Shown: positions 1-6,048 of the stretch, piece after piece | Layout of the letters: every line of letters starts with the position of its first letter | Numbering within the stretch: position 1 is the stretch's first letter | Assembly: GCA_030696465.1 (NCBI GenBank) | Contig: JAUYSE010000163.1 | Span: 1 to 9,527 of the forward strand | Direction of reading: 5' to 3' | DNA from: Legionellaceae bacterium | Lineage (GTDB): Bacteria; Pseudomonadota; Gammaproteobacteria; Legionellales; Legionellaceae | DNA: 9,527 nucleotides | Program-made: the position numbers and the translations under genes | Notes under the pieces: generated by a model | What the model saw: only the letters and a program-made list of their open reading frames with translations | Databases searched by the model: none | What the model was told of the DNA's origin: nothing

Positions 1-151
1 GATGACCAGCCAATACTTTAGATAGTGTGCTTTTTCCGGATCCATTTGGGCCCATAATCGCATGCACTTCGCCTGGTTTTACCTCTAGAGATATCCCCTT
101 TAAAATCGAGGTATCTTCAATGGATACCATTAAATCTTTTATCGATAACAT
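1..151 (-). CDS. sufC: SufC, Fe-S cluster assembly ATPase (N-terminal 50 residues; cut by left window edge)
   Basis: SufC is the ABC-type ATPase of the cytoplasmic SufBCD complex, which builds iron-sulfur clusters on a scaffold and hands them to apoproteins. Only the first 50 codons are present. They read MLSIKDL, then the segment VKPGEVHAIMGPNGSGKSTL, which carries a complete Walker A motif (GPNGSGKST). The later signature and Walker B regions lie outside the window. The start is well fixed: the ATG (149-151 on the minus strand) overlaps the TAA stop of sufB by one base (TAATG), the usual arrangement for translational coupling. The order regulator-sufB-sufC on one strand identifies this ATPase as SufC rather than another ABC protein. 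Confidence 0.93.
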   Translation of the reverse strand, partial: MLSIKDLMVSIEDTSILKGISLEVKPGEVHAIMGPNGSGKSTLSKVLAGH

Positions 152-1599
152 TAACCTACTGCTCCTTCTAAACTAATACCCAGTAATTTAGTGGCTTCTA
201 CCGCAAACTCCATAGGTAATTTTTTGATAACCTCTTTGCAAAAACCATTTACTATCATAGAGACGGCATTCTCACTGCTTAACCCCCGCTGTTGACAATA
301 AAATAGTTGTTCTGCACTAATTTTTGAAGTCGTCGCTTCATGTTCAACATGGGCTGAATTATTTTTAACTTCAATATAAGGATAGGTGTGTGCAGAGCAG
401 GCGCTCCCCATCAGCAAGGAATCACACTGTGTGTAATTACGTGCATGTGCCGCCGTGGGGGAGATTCGCACTAAACCACGATAAGTATTGGACGCTCGCC
501 CTGCACTAATGCCTTTGGAAATAATAGTGGAACGGGTATTTTTACCCAGATGAATCATCTTGGTGCCTGTATCCGCTTGTTGTAAGTTATTGGTTAATGC
601 GACGGAGTAAAACTCCCCAATGGAGTCATCTCCTTGCAAAATAACGCTGGGATATTTCCAAGTAATGGCAGAGCCAGTTTCTACTTGTGTCCAAGAAATT
701 TTAGACCGTTTACCCTTACAAATACCGCGTTTGGTTACAAAATTATAAATTCCGCCTTTACCGTCTTTATCACCGGGGTACCAATTTTGCACCGTTGAAT
801 ATTTAATCTCCGCGTGATCTAAGGCAATCAACTCAACCACCGCAGCATGCAGTTGATTTTCATCTCGCATCGGGGCGGTACATCCCTCTAAATACGAAAC
901 CACACTGCTCTCTTCGGCAATAATTAAAGTACGCTCAAACTGACCAGTAGAGGCTGCATTAATCCGAAAATACGTAGAAAGCTCCATCGGACAACGCACC
1001 CCTTTCGGGATATACACAAAAGAGCCATCGCTAAACACAGCAGAATTCAATGCCGCATAAAAATTATCACGATAAGGGACCACTGAGCCTAAATATTTTT
1101 TGACTAATTCAGGATGAGAATGCACGGCTTCTGATAAAGGACAAAAAACCACACCAACTTCTGCTAATTTTTTCTTAAAGGTCGTCGCGACTGATACACT
1201 ATCAAACACCGCATCGATAGCAACCCCTGCCAAACGCTCTTGTTCATATAAGGGAATGCCTAGTTTCGCATAAGTGCGTAATAATTCAGGGTCAACCTCT
1301 TCTAAACTATTCACTTGTTTCTGTTTCGGTGCGGAATAATAAGAAATAGCCTGATAATCAATAGCGGGGTAATGCACGCTCGCCCAAGCAGGGGTGGTTA
1401 AAGTCTTCCAATGCTCAAATGCTTTTAAACGAAACTCTAACACAAAAGCAGGTTCATTTTTTATCGCAGACAAACGCCGGATAGTGCCTTCATCCAAGCC
1501 TGGAGGAAAGGTATCGGTAGGAACATCCGTTACAAAACCATGTTCATACTCTTTTTCTAAAAAATCATATATCGGTTGATTACTCACAACATTCTCCAT
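151..1599 (-). CDS. sufB: SufB, Fe-S cluster assembly scaffold protein
   Basis: SufB is the scaffold subunit of the SufBCD complex, where sulfur from SufS/SufE and iron are assembled. The 482 residues compare with 495 in E. coli and match along the whole length, including GVRCPMELSTYFRIN, the STVQNWYPGD segment, SAITWKYPS, and the C-terminal LFYCQQRGLSSENA and VNGFCKEV blocks. Counting back from the conserved C-terminus, C392 (in YTQCDSLL) and H420/E421 (in VEHEATT) correspond to E. coli C405 and H433/E434, which are important at the SufB-SufD interface. The N-terminal cysteine cluster seen in E. coli SufB is absent here. The start is uncertain: the ATG at 1599 has a poor ribosome site, whereas an in-frame GTG at 1587 is preceded by GGAG at 6 bases. 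The gene lies between the regulator (62 bp away, across a hairpin) and sufC (1-base overlap). Confidence 0.97.
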   Translation of the reverse strand: MENVVSNQPIYDFLEKEYEHGFVTDVPTDTFPPGLDEGTIRRLSAIKNEPAFVLEFRLKAFEHWKTLTTPAWASVHYPAIDYQAISYYSAPKQKQVNSLEEVDPELLRTYAKLGIPLYEQERLAGVAIDAVFDSVSVATTFKKKLAEVGVVFCPLSEAVHSHPELVKKYLGSVVPYRDNFYAALNSAVFSDGSFVYIPKGVRCPMELSTYFRINAASTGQFERTLIIAEESSVVSYLEGCTAPMRDENQLHAAVVELIALDHAEIKYSTVQNWYPGDKDGKGGIYNFVTKRGICKGKRSKISWTQVETGSAITWKYPSVILQGDDSIGEFYSVALTNNLQQADTGTKMIHLGKNTRSTIISKGISAGRASNTYRGLVRISPTAAHARNYTQCDSLLMGSACSAHTYPYIEVKNNSAHVEHEATTSKISAEQLFYCQQRGLSSENAVSMIVNGFCKEVIKKLPMEFAVEATKLLGISLEGAVG

Positions 1600-1624
1600 T
1601 ACTCAGGAAACAGATACACGCTTC

Positions 1625-1662
1625 GCAATTGAATCCCGTATTGTTGTACGGGATCCAATTGC
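1625..1662 (-). promoter_or_regulatory. Long perfect hairpin between the SUF regulator and sufB
   Basis: In the minus-strand transcript the arms 1647-1662 and 1625-1640 pair over 16 bp with a single G.U wobble, closing a 6-base loop (CAACAA). Base 1662 is the last base of the regulator's TAG stop, so the stem begins exactly where that gene ends, about 25 bases before the sufB ATG. No run of U follows, so it is not a standard intrinsic terminator. It could be an RNA-processing or stability element that lets sufB be expressed differently from its regulator, or a small inserted palindrome. Confidence 0.6.
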
Positions 1663-2120
1663 TATGAATATATTTTCTCCAAACTCGCCTGCATTGCGCT
1701 CAAATCTTGAGGTTCTAGTACCGGTTTCGCCAAAGCATCTAGGGTGATACTGTCTAGGGCCGTTTCTATTGCACGACTGATAAGCTTCCAATTACCTTGT
1801 ACGGTACATACGGATTGCAAGGCACAGGACTCCGGCTGATGATGACAGACGGTTAATCCTCGGGAAGAATCTAAAGCATAGACAATCTGCGCCAAAGAGA
1901 TTTCTTTAGGATCGCAATGTAAGGTATATCCCCCTTGAACTCCACGTACCGAATGCAATAATGCCTCCATGGAGAGTAATTTTAATAATTTACTGACCGT
2001 AGGGCGGGCAATATGGGTATGTAGCGCAATATCTCGTGCACTGGCTTGTGCGGGGTATATCCTCGCTAAATACGACATAATAAGTGTCGCATAATCTGCC
2101 ATTTTGCTGATGCGTAGCAT
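1662..2120 (-). CDS. Rrf2/IscR-family transcriptional regulator of the SUF operon
   Basis: This 152-residue protein has the Rrf2 layout: an N-terminal winged helix (MLRISKMADYATLIMSYLAR, then SARDIALHTHIARPTVSKLLKLL as recognition region, then the wing RGVQGGYTL) and a downstream cysteine cluster C92-x6-C99-x5-C105, expected to hold a [2Fe-2S] cluster. C69 is an additional cysteine. The segment after the cluster (QGNWKLISRAI) fits the SUF-system regulator subfamily found upstream of sufB in Xanthomonas- and Legionella-type operons; that assignment is from family knowledge. The ATG at 2120 is chosen because GGAGGT sits 3 bases before it; an upstream in-frame GTG at 2138 would put that ribosome site inside the gene. 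It is first in the operon and probably represses it when its cluster is loaded. An operator-like dyad lies in its own promoter. Confidence 0.92.
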   Translation of the reverse strand: MLRISKMADYATLIMSYLARIYPAQASARDIALHTHIARPTVSKLLKLLSMEALLHSVRGVQGGYTLHCDPKEISLAQIVYALDSSRGLTVCHHQPESCALQSVCTVQGNWKLISRAIETALDSITLDALAKPVLEPQDLSAMQASLEKIYS

Positions 2121-2139
2121 ACCACCTCCAAAGAGCACA

Positions 2140-2164
2140 ATCTAGCACTAATTTAGTCTTCTAT
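2140..2164 (-). promoter_or_regulatory. Candidate Rrf2/IscR-type operator (autoregulatory site)
   Basis: On the minus strand this segment reads ATAGAAGACTAAATTAGT followed by GCTAGAT. The core ACTAA-A-TTAGT (2147-2157) is a perfect dyad. Aligned to the published E. coli IscR type 1 consensus (core GACTRWWWYAGTC), 18 of 25 positions agree, nearly all in the left half and core. It lies just downstream of a TATAAT box (2163-2168) and about 20 bases before the regulator's start codon, where a bound repressor would block transcription. Functional identity is inferred. Confidence 0.55.
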
Positions 2165-2203
2165 TATATTATTCATTATATGACAATTTGAAGGAAATGT
2201 GTA
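2163..2203 (-). promoter_or_regulatory. Candidate promoter of the SUF operon
   Basis: Reading the minus strand, TACACA (2198-2203) and TATAAT (2175-2180) are separated by 17 bases, giving a plausible sigma-70 promoter. A second TATAAT (2163-2168) follows immediately and touches the IscR-like dyad, but has only a poor -35 partner. Either would yield a leader containing the regulator's GGAGGT ribosome site. Confidence 0.45.
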
Positions 2204-2239
2204 CTTTTACCTATAATGCCTTGTTACCACTGATATAAT
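2188..2239 (+). promoter_or_regulatory. Candidate promoter(s) of the 2333 gene
   Basis: Two -10-like boxes face the plus strand. TTGAAG (2188-2193) and TATAAT (2212-2217) are 18 bases apart. A second TATAAT (2234-2239) is preceded by TGA, an extended -10 form (TGnTATAAT). They lie between the SUF promoter and the next plus-strand gene, making this 212-bp gap a divergent promoter region. The A-rich leader ends in a textbook AAGGAGG ribosome site (2322-2328). Confidence 0.45.
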
Positions 2240-2332
2240 TAGGCGGGAATTCCTGTCGCATAAAGCTTCTACTTGCCATTCTTAAAAAAAAATGATAGAA
2301 ACACCTAAAAAATCTCTTAAAAAGGAGGCGAT

Positions 2333-3235
2333 ATGCCTGCAAAAAAAAAACCAGATTCAGCATCTCATCGTCCTCCTATGGCACCAGCTAATCCTATCCC
2401 TGCTCCTCGAGCCCAGAGCGCATCTCGTGTTCCACTTTTACGAATCCCTTCTCGTGTTCCACTTTTACGAATCCCTTCTCGTGTTACCTTTGATATCCCT
2501 GCGACTGTCTCTGAAAGTGGAAGTTCCGATGAAAAAACACCACCAAGTAGTTCGCACACCATCATACAACAACTCCGCGCACGACCTGTACGTCCCCTCT
2601 CACTCAGCATTTTTGACGAAAATGAATTGCCTCTTTATACACGTCGACTTGAAGTGATACAACGTTTATACAAACGTCTACAGGTGATTGCTGAACAACA
2701 TAAAGATCTTGACTATTATTTTGCGAATCTCCCCCAAACACCCCGTTATTGTAGTAACCTTCATCCTCAAAATTTTGTCAAAGAACTGGAAGCCTTCTTA
2801 AGACCCAAAAAAGGGCTCGTCTATACCGCGAATGAGTATATTATTTCACCTATATGGCAAAGGATTACCTGGTTATTGAGTCAAGTATTTGTTGACGCCC
2901 AAGAGCTTTTCGATTTATTTAGCCCATACCCTGATGTTCTATTCGAATTTTTAAATAACTTACTGAGTATTGTGCGCTTGATTGTGGGTGCTCATATCAC
3001 ATTGACAGATTTATTTAAGTTTTCTCCCGCAGACAGATCACTCATATATAGAAACTCTGCAGACATCCTCCAGAAAATGTGTAAAAGAATCGATCCGGTA
3101 CAACAAATAGCTTCTTTCTGTGATATCACGCAGCAATCAACACTGCAACTACAACATCAACGACTCCCCTCTCAGTTAGAAACCGCCACGGAAAATGATC
3201 ATAGAACCACTCATCAGCCAAGCGCAATGAGGTGA
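2333..3235 (+). CDS. Unrecognised 300-residue protein with proline-rich repeat N-terminus and helical C-terminal region
   Basis: I do not recognise this protein. It is very likely a real gene: AAGGAGG lies 4 bases before the ATG and the frame stays open for 300 codons. Residues 1-30 are basic and proline-rich (MPAKKKPDSASHRPPMAPAN onward). Residues 31-56 hold the repeat SRVPLLRIP twice, then a divergent SRVTFDIP. Residues 57-85 are Ser/Thr-rich and probably disordered. Residues 95-265 look mostly alpha-helical, with amphipathic stretches such as VLFEFLNNLLSIVRLIVG; I see no clear membrane anchor or signal peptide. The last 35 residues are polar and Gln/His-rich. A disordered N-terminus with a helical body and no relatives recognisable by eye would fit a lineage-specific or secreted effector protein, but no type IV secretion C-terminal motif is evident, so that is speculation. 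Confidence 0.8.
   Translation: MPAKKKPDSASHRPPMAPANPIPAPRAQSASRVPLLRIPSRVPLLRIPSRVTFDIPATVSESGSSDEKTPPSSSHTIIQQLRARPVRPLSLSIFDENELPLYTRRLEVIQRLYKRLQVIAEQHKDLDYYFANLPQTPRYCSNLHPQNFVKELEAFLRPKKGLVYTANEYIISPIWQRITWLLSQVFVDAQELFDLFSPYPDVLFEFLNNLLSIVRLIVGAHITLTDLFKFSPADRSLIYRNSADILQKMCKRIDPVQQIASFCDITQQSTLQLQHQRLPSQLETATENDHRTTHQPSAMR
2423..2485 (+). repeat. 27-bp in-frame tandem repeat (2.3 copies) within the 2333 gene
   Basis: Bases 2423-2449 and 2450-2476 are identical 27-mers (starting TCTCGTGTTCCACTTTTACG) encoding SRVPLLRIP twice; 2477-2485 begins a third copy (TCTCGTGTT) before diverging. The unit length is a multiple of three, so copy-number change would add or remove nine residues without a frameshift. 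Perfect identity, including third positions, suggests recent duplication by slippage. Confidence 0.95.
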
Positions 3236-3358
3236 TATTACCGCCTTTTTAAGCGGCACAAGCAATATATTTTGAATTAAATATACATTTTTTGAACTTT
3301 AAGTATAAATGTTTTTTGTGAGCCTCCGATATTGTATATAAATAAGGAGGAGTGAATC

Positions 3359-3916
3359 ATGAAAAAACAAATAGCACTTATATTGCTTTCTTCAGTATTA
3401 GGGGGTTGTATGACGGATGAATCTACTGTAGTCATCGATGATGCAGGATACACTCATCATACCGCCTCTATGAGTAGTGATACTAAAGGAAGTAGTTATT
3501 TTCCTGAGCATCGCCAAGCCACTGGGAAAAAAGTATTTATCTTTGATCCTAAAGCAACCGCCTGGGCTGCTTATGATGAAAATGGCAACCGAGTAAAAAC
3601 TGGTAGTGCTTCTGGAGGTAAAGATTATTGCGATGATATCGGACGAGGATGTCACACCGTCACAGGGACCTTTAAAGTCTACTCGAAAAAAGGCCCAGAC
3701 TGTCGCTCTAGTCTTTATCCTATAGAAACGCATGGTGGCGCTAAAATGCCCTATTGCATGCATTTTAATGGAGGGTATTCTATCCATGCTGCTTATGAAG
3801 TACCCAACTATAATGCAAGCCATGGATGTGTCCGGGTATTACCGAGTGCAGCAAGATGGCTCAATGAGGACTTTCTCAATGTAGGCAGCACTGTAATAGT
3901 GAAACCTTATTACTAG
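3359..3916 (+). CDS. L,D-transpeptidase (YkuD family) lipoprotein
   Basis: This 185-residue protein begins with a lipoprotein signal peptide: MKKQ, a hydrophobic core, and the lipobox LGGC with C17 as the lipidated residue. The following residues (Met-Thr-Asp) do not place Asp at +2, so outer-membrane sorting is expected. The catalytic YkuD signature is complete: H143 (YSIHAAY) and S154-H155-G156-C157-V158-R159, with C157 the acyl-accepting nucleophile. Such enzymes form 3-3 peptidoglycan cross-links or attach proteins to the wall in the periplasm. Four other cysteines (C91, C98, C115, C133) could form disulfides. AAGGAGG lies 8 bases before the ATG. It stands 123 bp after the previous gene and converges on rnhB. 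I see no clear intrinsic terminator after it. Confidence 0.93.
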   Translation: MKKQIALILLSSVLGGCMTDESTVVIDDAGYTHHTASMSSDTKGSSYFPEHRQATGKKVFIFDPKATAWAAYDENGNRVKTGSASGGKDYCDDIGRGCHTVTGTFKVYSKKGPDCRSSLYPIETHGGAKMPYCMHFNGGYSIHAAYEVPNYNASHGCVRVLPSAARWLNEDFLNVGSTVIVKPYY

Positions 3917-4004
3917 GGAGCACGATTACATTTAAACGCCTGAAATCCGAGCCGCGACCGTGAGGAAGCGGAGCAGTTTAGGTGCTACCCCGATCCCTAA
4001 GCTT
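3917..4004. other. GC-rich spacer between the L,D-transpeptidase and rnhB
   Basis: No gene is supported here. From about 3938 to 4000 the base composition is visibly richer in G and C (runs such as GAGCCGCGACCGTGAGG) than the AT-rich flanks. I find only 4-bp inverted repeats and no terminator with a T-run. The rnhB stop (4005-4007) lies at its edge. It may be a fragment of a dispersed repeat, which cannot be tested from one window. Confidence 0.4.
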
Positions 4005-4556
4005 TCATCGAGATGCACTGCTTTTAAACGATGTTCGATGTATAGGACAAGGACCCCACTGACGTAATGCCTGCTGATGTGCGGCAGTGGGGTACCCCTT
4101 GTGTTGCGCAAAACCATACTCTGGATACTGTAAATCCCATTGCTTCATCTCATTATCTCTGTGTACTTTTGCTAAAATAGACGCTGCAGCAATGACTGGA
4201 ACAGTAGCATCCCCTTGCACAATCGCCTCTCCGGCAATCGCAAGATCGGGATAATACAATCCATCCACCAACACATATTCAGGTAAATGCGTTAACTGCT
4301 CTACGGCTCTTTTCATCGCCAATAAAGTCGCATGATGTATATTCAAGCGATCAATTTCTTCTGGCTCTGCACGACCATAAGCAAAACAATACGCATGTTC
4401 TAAGATGATAGGAACCAATGCTTCACGTTGTCGCTCGGAAAGTTTTTTCGAGTCTCTCAACCCAGTGGGTTCTTTTTTTAGGATCACTGCAGCCGTAATC
4501 ACCGGACCCGCTAAAGGCCCTCGTCCTACTTCATCTACACCAGCAATGTATTGCAT
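4005..4556 (-). CDS. rnhB: Ribonuclease HII
   Basis: RNase HII cleaves the RNA strand of RNA-DNA hybrids and starts removal of single ribonucleotides misincorporated in DNA. The 183-residue product matches the E. coli enzyme (198 residues) throughout. The catalytic carboxylates are D8 and E9 (GVDEVGRGPLAG), D98 (VDG) and D116 (GDATVP), with the same 18-residue spacing between the last two as E. coli D108 and D126. LRDSKKLSERQR, ASILAKVHRD and QHKGYPT are also typical. The ATG at 4556 is preferred because MQYIAGVDE is the usual beginning and AGGGG lies 4 bases upstream; an in-frame ATG at 4619 has no ribosome site and adds 21 unconserved residues. After the conserved IHRTSF the last few residues (KSSASR) look lineage-specific and end at the GC-rich spacer. 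Confidence 0.96.
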   Translation of the reverse strand: MQYIAGVDEVGRGPLAGPVITAAVILKKEPTGLRDSKKLSERQREALVPIILEHAYCFAYGRAEPEEIDRLNIHHATLLAMKRAVEQLTHLPEYVLVDGLYYPDLAIAGEAIVQGDATVPVIAAASILAKVHRDNEMKQWDLQYPEYGFAQHKGYPTAAHQQALRQWGPCPIHRTSFKSSASR

Positions 4557-4971
4557 AACACCCCTTGTTTTTTGCTCAAAATACACACGACCTATCTGAG
4601 CCGCGCTAATTTTACTCATGAAATGTGTTTTCTCTGGTTCATAGAGAATATCCTTGCCAATTTACAAATAAATGTATATCGTTCGCTCTTGGAAGCATAT
4701 TGAGCAGGAAGAATAATGCTTTTTTTCACGATATATTAATCCAAAAGACAAAAAATAGATCAAATATGCAAAAAAATAGTGTTCTTTTTATAAATATCAA
4801 GTACAATATAAGAACTTATCCTTCTTACGGATTCAAAGAAAGATAGGCGAGAGTATACTGAAGCACTTTAGTTTACACTAGAATTATGTTCTATAAAATT
4901 AAATATACCGTGCAAATTGTTGAATCCCAGGAATAGCTATTCCAAAATTTTTTATTTAGGGAGATATTATT
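4557..4971. other. AT-rich divergent intergenic region between rnhB and csrA
   Basis: No convincing gene occurs in these 415 bases; a 73-codon plus-strand frame from 4625 begins with an unsupported GTG and has no ribosome site. The region should hold the promoters of rnhB and csrA, but I see no -35/-10 pair with good spacing: TTTACA (4872-4877) and TATAAA (4892-4897) are only 14 bases apart. GAGAGTATACT (4849-4859 region) resembles the terminus of the palindromic element in tilS. A perfect 14-bp palindrome lies at 4930-4943. Confidence 0.6.
4930..4943 (+). promoter_or_regulatory. Perfect palindrome GGAATAGCTATTCC in the csrA leader
   Basis: The 14-bp sequence is fully self-complementary and lies 29 bases before the csrA start. 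In RNA it could form a 5-bp stem with an AGCU loop. It carries a GGA, and a second GGA overlaps the csrA ribosome site (GGGAG, 4959-4963). CsrA proteins bind GGA motifs and often repress their own translation, so an autoregulatory leader is possible. A DNA operator is the alternative. Confidence 0.4.
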
Positions 4972-5166
4972 ATGTTAATACTGACTCGTCGCATAGGAGA
5001 AACCCTTATTATTGGGGACGACGTACATATTACAGTTTTAGGGGTCAAAGGGAATCAGGTAAGACTAGGTATCAATGCACCTAAAGATGTTTCTGTACAT
5101 CGTGAAGAAATTTATTTACGTATTCAGCAAGAAAAAGGTGATGATACCGAGACTGGCGAAGCCTAA
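4972..5166 (+). CDS. csrA: Carbon storage regulator CsrA
   Basis: CsrA is a small homodimeric RNA-binding protein that binds GGA motifs in mRNA leaders and controls translation and stability of many messages. In Legionella and Coxiella relatives it is linked to switching between replicative and transmissive phases. The 64 residues begin MLILTRRIGETLIIGDDV and continue through VKGNQVRLGINAPKDVSVHR to EEIYLRIQ, covering the five-strand dimer core and the VHREE segment, whose arginine contacts RNA. The length is typical, with a short acidic tail. The start is supported by GGGAG 8 bases upstream and by the family's conserved MLILTR beginning. It stands alone on the plus strand and converges on birA across a 75-bp gap largely filled by a palindromic element. 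Confidence 0.97.
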   Translation: MLILTRRIGETLIIGDDVHITVLGVKGNQVRLGINAPKDVSVHREEIYLRIQQEKGDDTETGEA

Positions 5167-5186
5167 ACTACTCGCTCGCCTCAACC

Positions 5187-5255
5187 TATACTACTGCGCA
5201 GTGAGGCATCTCCGTGCCATCAGGAGATCCCTTCGCTCCGCTCAAGATAAGTATA
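5187..5255. repeat. Palindromic element between csrA and birA, overlapping the birA 3' end
   Basis: The segment runs from TATACT (5187-5192) to AGTATA (5250-5255). Its centre is a hairpin: ATCTCC (5208-5213) pairs with GGAGAT (5223-5228) around a 9-base loop, and after one mismatch AGG (5204-5206) pairs with CCT (5230-5232). A perfect ACTGCGCAGT (5193-5202) lies in the left arm. The right arm encodes the last BirA codons and supplies its TGA stop (5242-5244). No T-run is present, so it is not a conventional terminator, though it might slow polymerase between the convergent genes. Confidence 0.6.
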
Positions 5256-6048
5256 CCCCCTGCCCCCCTAAACTTGCTTCACCTGATGATACATTGATTA
5301 CCTCTCCATTCAGCAGCTGTAAACGTAGTTCGCCTCGTGTTGTAATCCCTAAACTAATGCCCGATACTTTTTTTTGAGCTTGGTGTAGCGTAATCCATTT
5401 GTTTAATAAAATATCCTTGCTTTTCCAGTAGCCCATCCACGGCGATAAACCTTGTTGTTTATATTCCGTCACTAAGACATTCCAGCGAGCAAGCATCTGC
5501 GCAATAATGAGATTTCTATTCCATGGCACGGACGGCATAACTTGACATAAAGAAATCCGAGACATGTTTTCTGGGTATACCTCATGTACATTTAAACCTA
5601 TACCTACAATAACATACCAATTTTCAGCGTCTGCTTTTTCAAGTTCAATTAAAATACCGGACAATTTTTTTCCTGCAAACCACACATCGTTTGGCCATTT
5701 TAAGCCTAAATTTTCAGAAGGAACCCCAAGATCATCTAAAAGCATCGCGATCATTACCCCTGCTAATAAACTTAATCCCGCAACAGAATGATCTTTTCGC
5801 GGAAAGATCATTCTTATAGACAAATACAGATGACCGCCATTAGGCGAATCCCACACGCGTCCAAAGCGTCCTCGCCCTGCGGTTTGCTCTTCCGCTGTGA
5901 TAATGATCCAATCGTCAGAAGGAGGATGGTGCTTCGCTCTATCGTTGGTCGAGGTAACGCAAGAGTCTACCCATAATTGGTAGGTGGGCGTAAAGCATAG
6001 ACGGTTTAAAGCTTGAGAGATTTCAGCGGGATTCAATCTCGGGTTCAT
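5242..6048 (-). CDS. birA: Biotin-[acetyl-CoA-carboxylase] ligase, monofunctional (no HTH domain)
   Basis: This enzyme activates biotin with ATP to biotinyl-5'-AMP and attaches it to the carrier lysine of AccB. The 268 residues contain the class motifs: STN (33-35), the adenylate-binding loop QTAGRGRFGR (55-64), KWPND (117-121), GKKLSGILIELE with K128 at the position of the E. coli catalytic-site lysine, and a C-terminal beta domain (about 215-260). Unlike E. coli BirA (321 residues), no N-terminal winged helix precedes the catalytic domain, so repression of biotin genes is not expected. The ATG at 6048 overlaps the end of the upstream transferase gene by 26 bases in another frame, implying translational coupling; the frame extends 25 codons further upstream, but inside that gene. 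The final GGQGVYLS follows the normal family ending and is partly encoded by the palindromic element at 5187-5255. Confidence 0.94.
   Translation of the reverse strand: MNPRLNPAEISQALNRLCFTPTYQLWVDSCVTSTNDRAKHHPPSDDWIIITAEEQTAGRGRFGRVWDSPNGGHLYLSIRMIFPRKDHSVAGLSLLAGVMIAMLLDDLGVPSENLGLKWPNDVWFAGKKLSGILIELEKADAENWYVIVGIGLNVHEVYPENMSRISLCQVMPSVPWNRNLIIAQMLARWNVLVTEYKQQGLSPWMGYWKSKDILLNKWITLHQAQKKVSGISLGITTRGELRLQLLNGEVINVSSGEASLGGQGVYLS
5785..5814. repeat. 30-bp inverted repeat inside the birA coding sequence
   Basis: AGAATGATCTTT (5785-5796) is perfectly complementary to AAAGATCATTCT (5803-5814) across a 6-base centre. It encodes MIFPRKDHS of BirA (around residues 80-88). The loop between the neighbouring conserved blocks LYLS and GLSL has the same length as in E. 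coli BirA, so the palindrome was not inserted; it arose within existing sequence. Confidence 0.85.

Noticed and set aside
2365..2610. 81-codon minus-strand frame opposite the 2333 gene
   Set aside because: It is the antisense of the repeat-containing N-terminus; the plus-strand gene has a strong ribosome site and a much longer frame.
3240..3256. CCGCCTTTTTAAGCGG as terminator of the 2333 gene
   Set aside because: The stem is short (CCGC/GCGG, with a bulge if TT/AA is added) and no T-run follows, so termination is not supported.
3932..4117. 61-codon minus-strand frame overlapping the rnhB 3' end
   Set aside because: It lies in another frame of rnhB plus the GC-rich spacer; the start has no ribosome site and the sequence has no family features.
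4625..4846. 73-codon plus-strand frame upstream of csrA
   Set aside because: It starts with GTG without a ribosome site, has AT-driven composition (Asn, Lys, Ile, Phe) and no recognisable domain; it is probably chance in an AT-rich leader.
4872..4897. TTTACA...TATAAA as csrA promoter
   Set aside because: The spacing is 14 bases, too short for a standard sigma-70 promoter.
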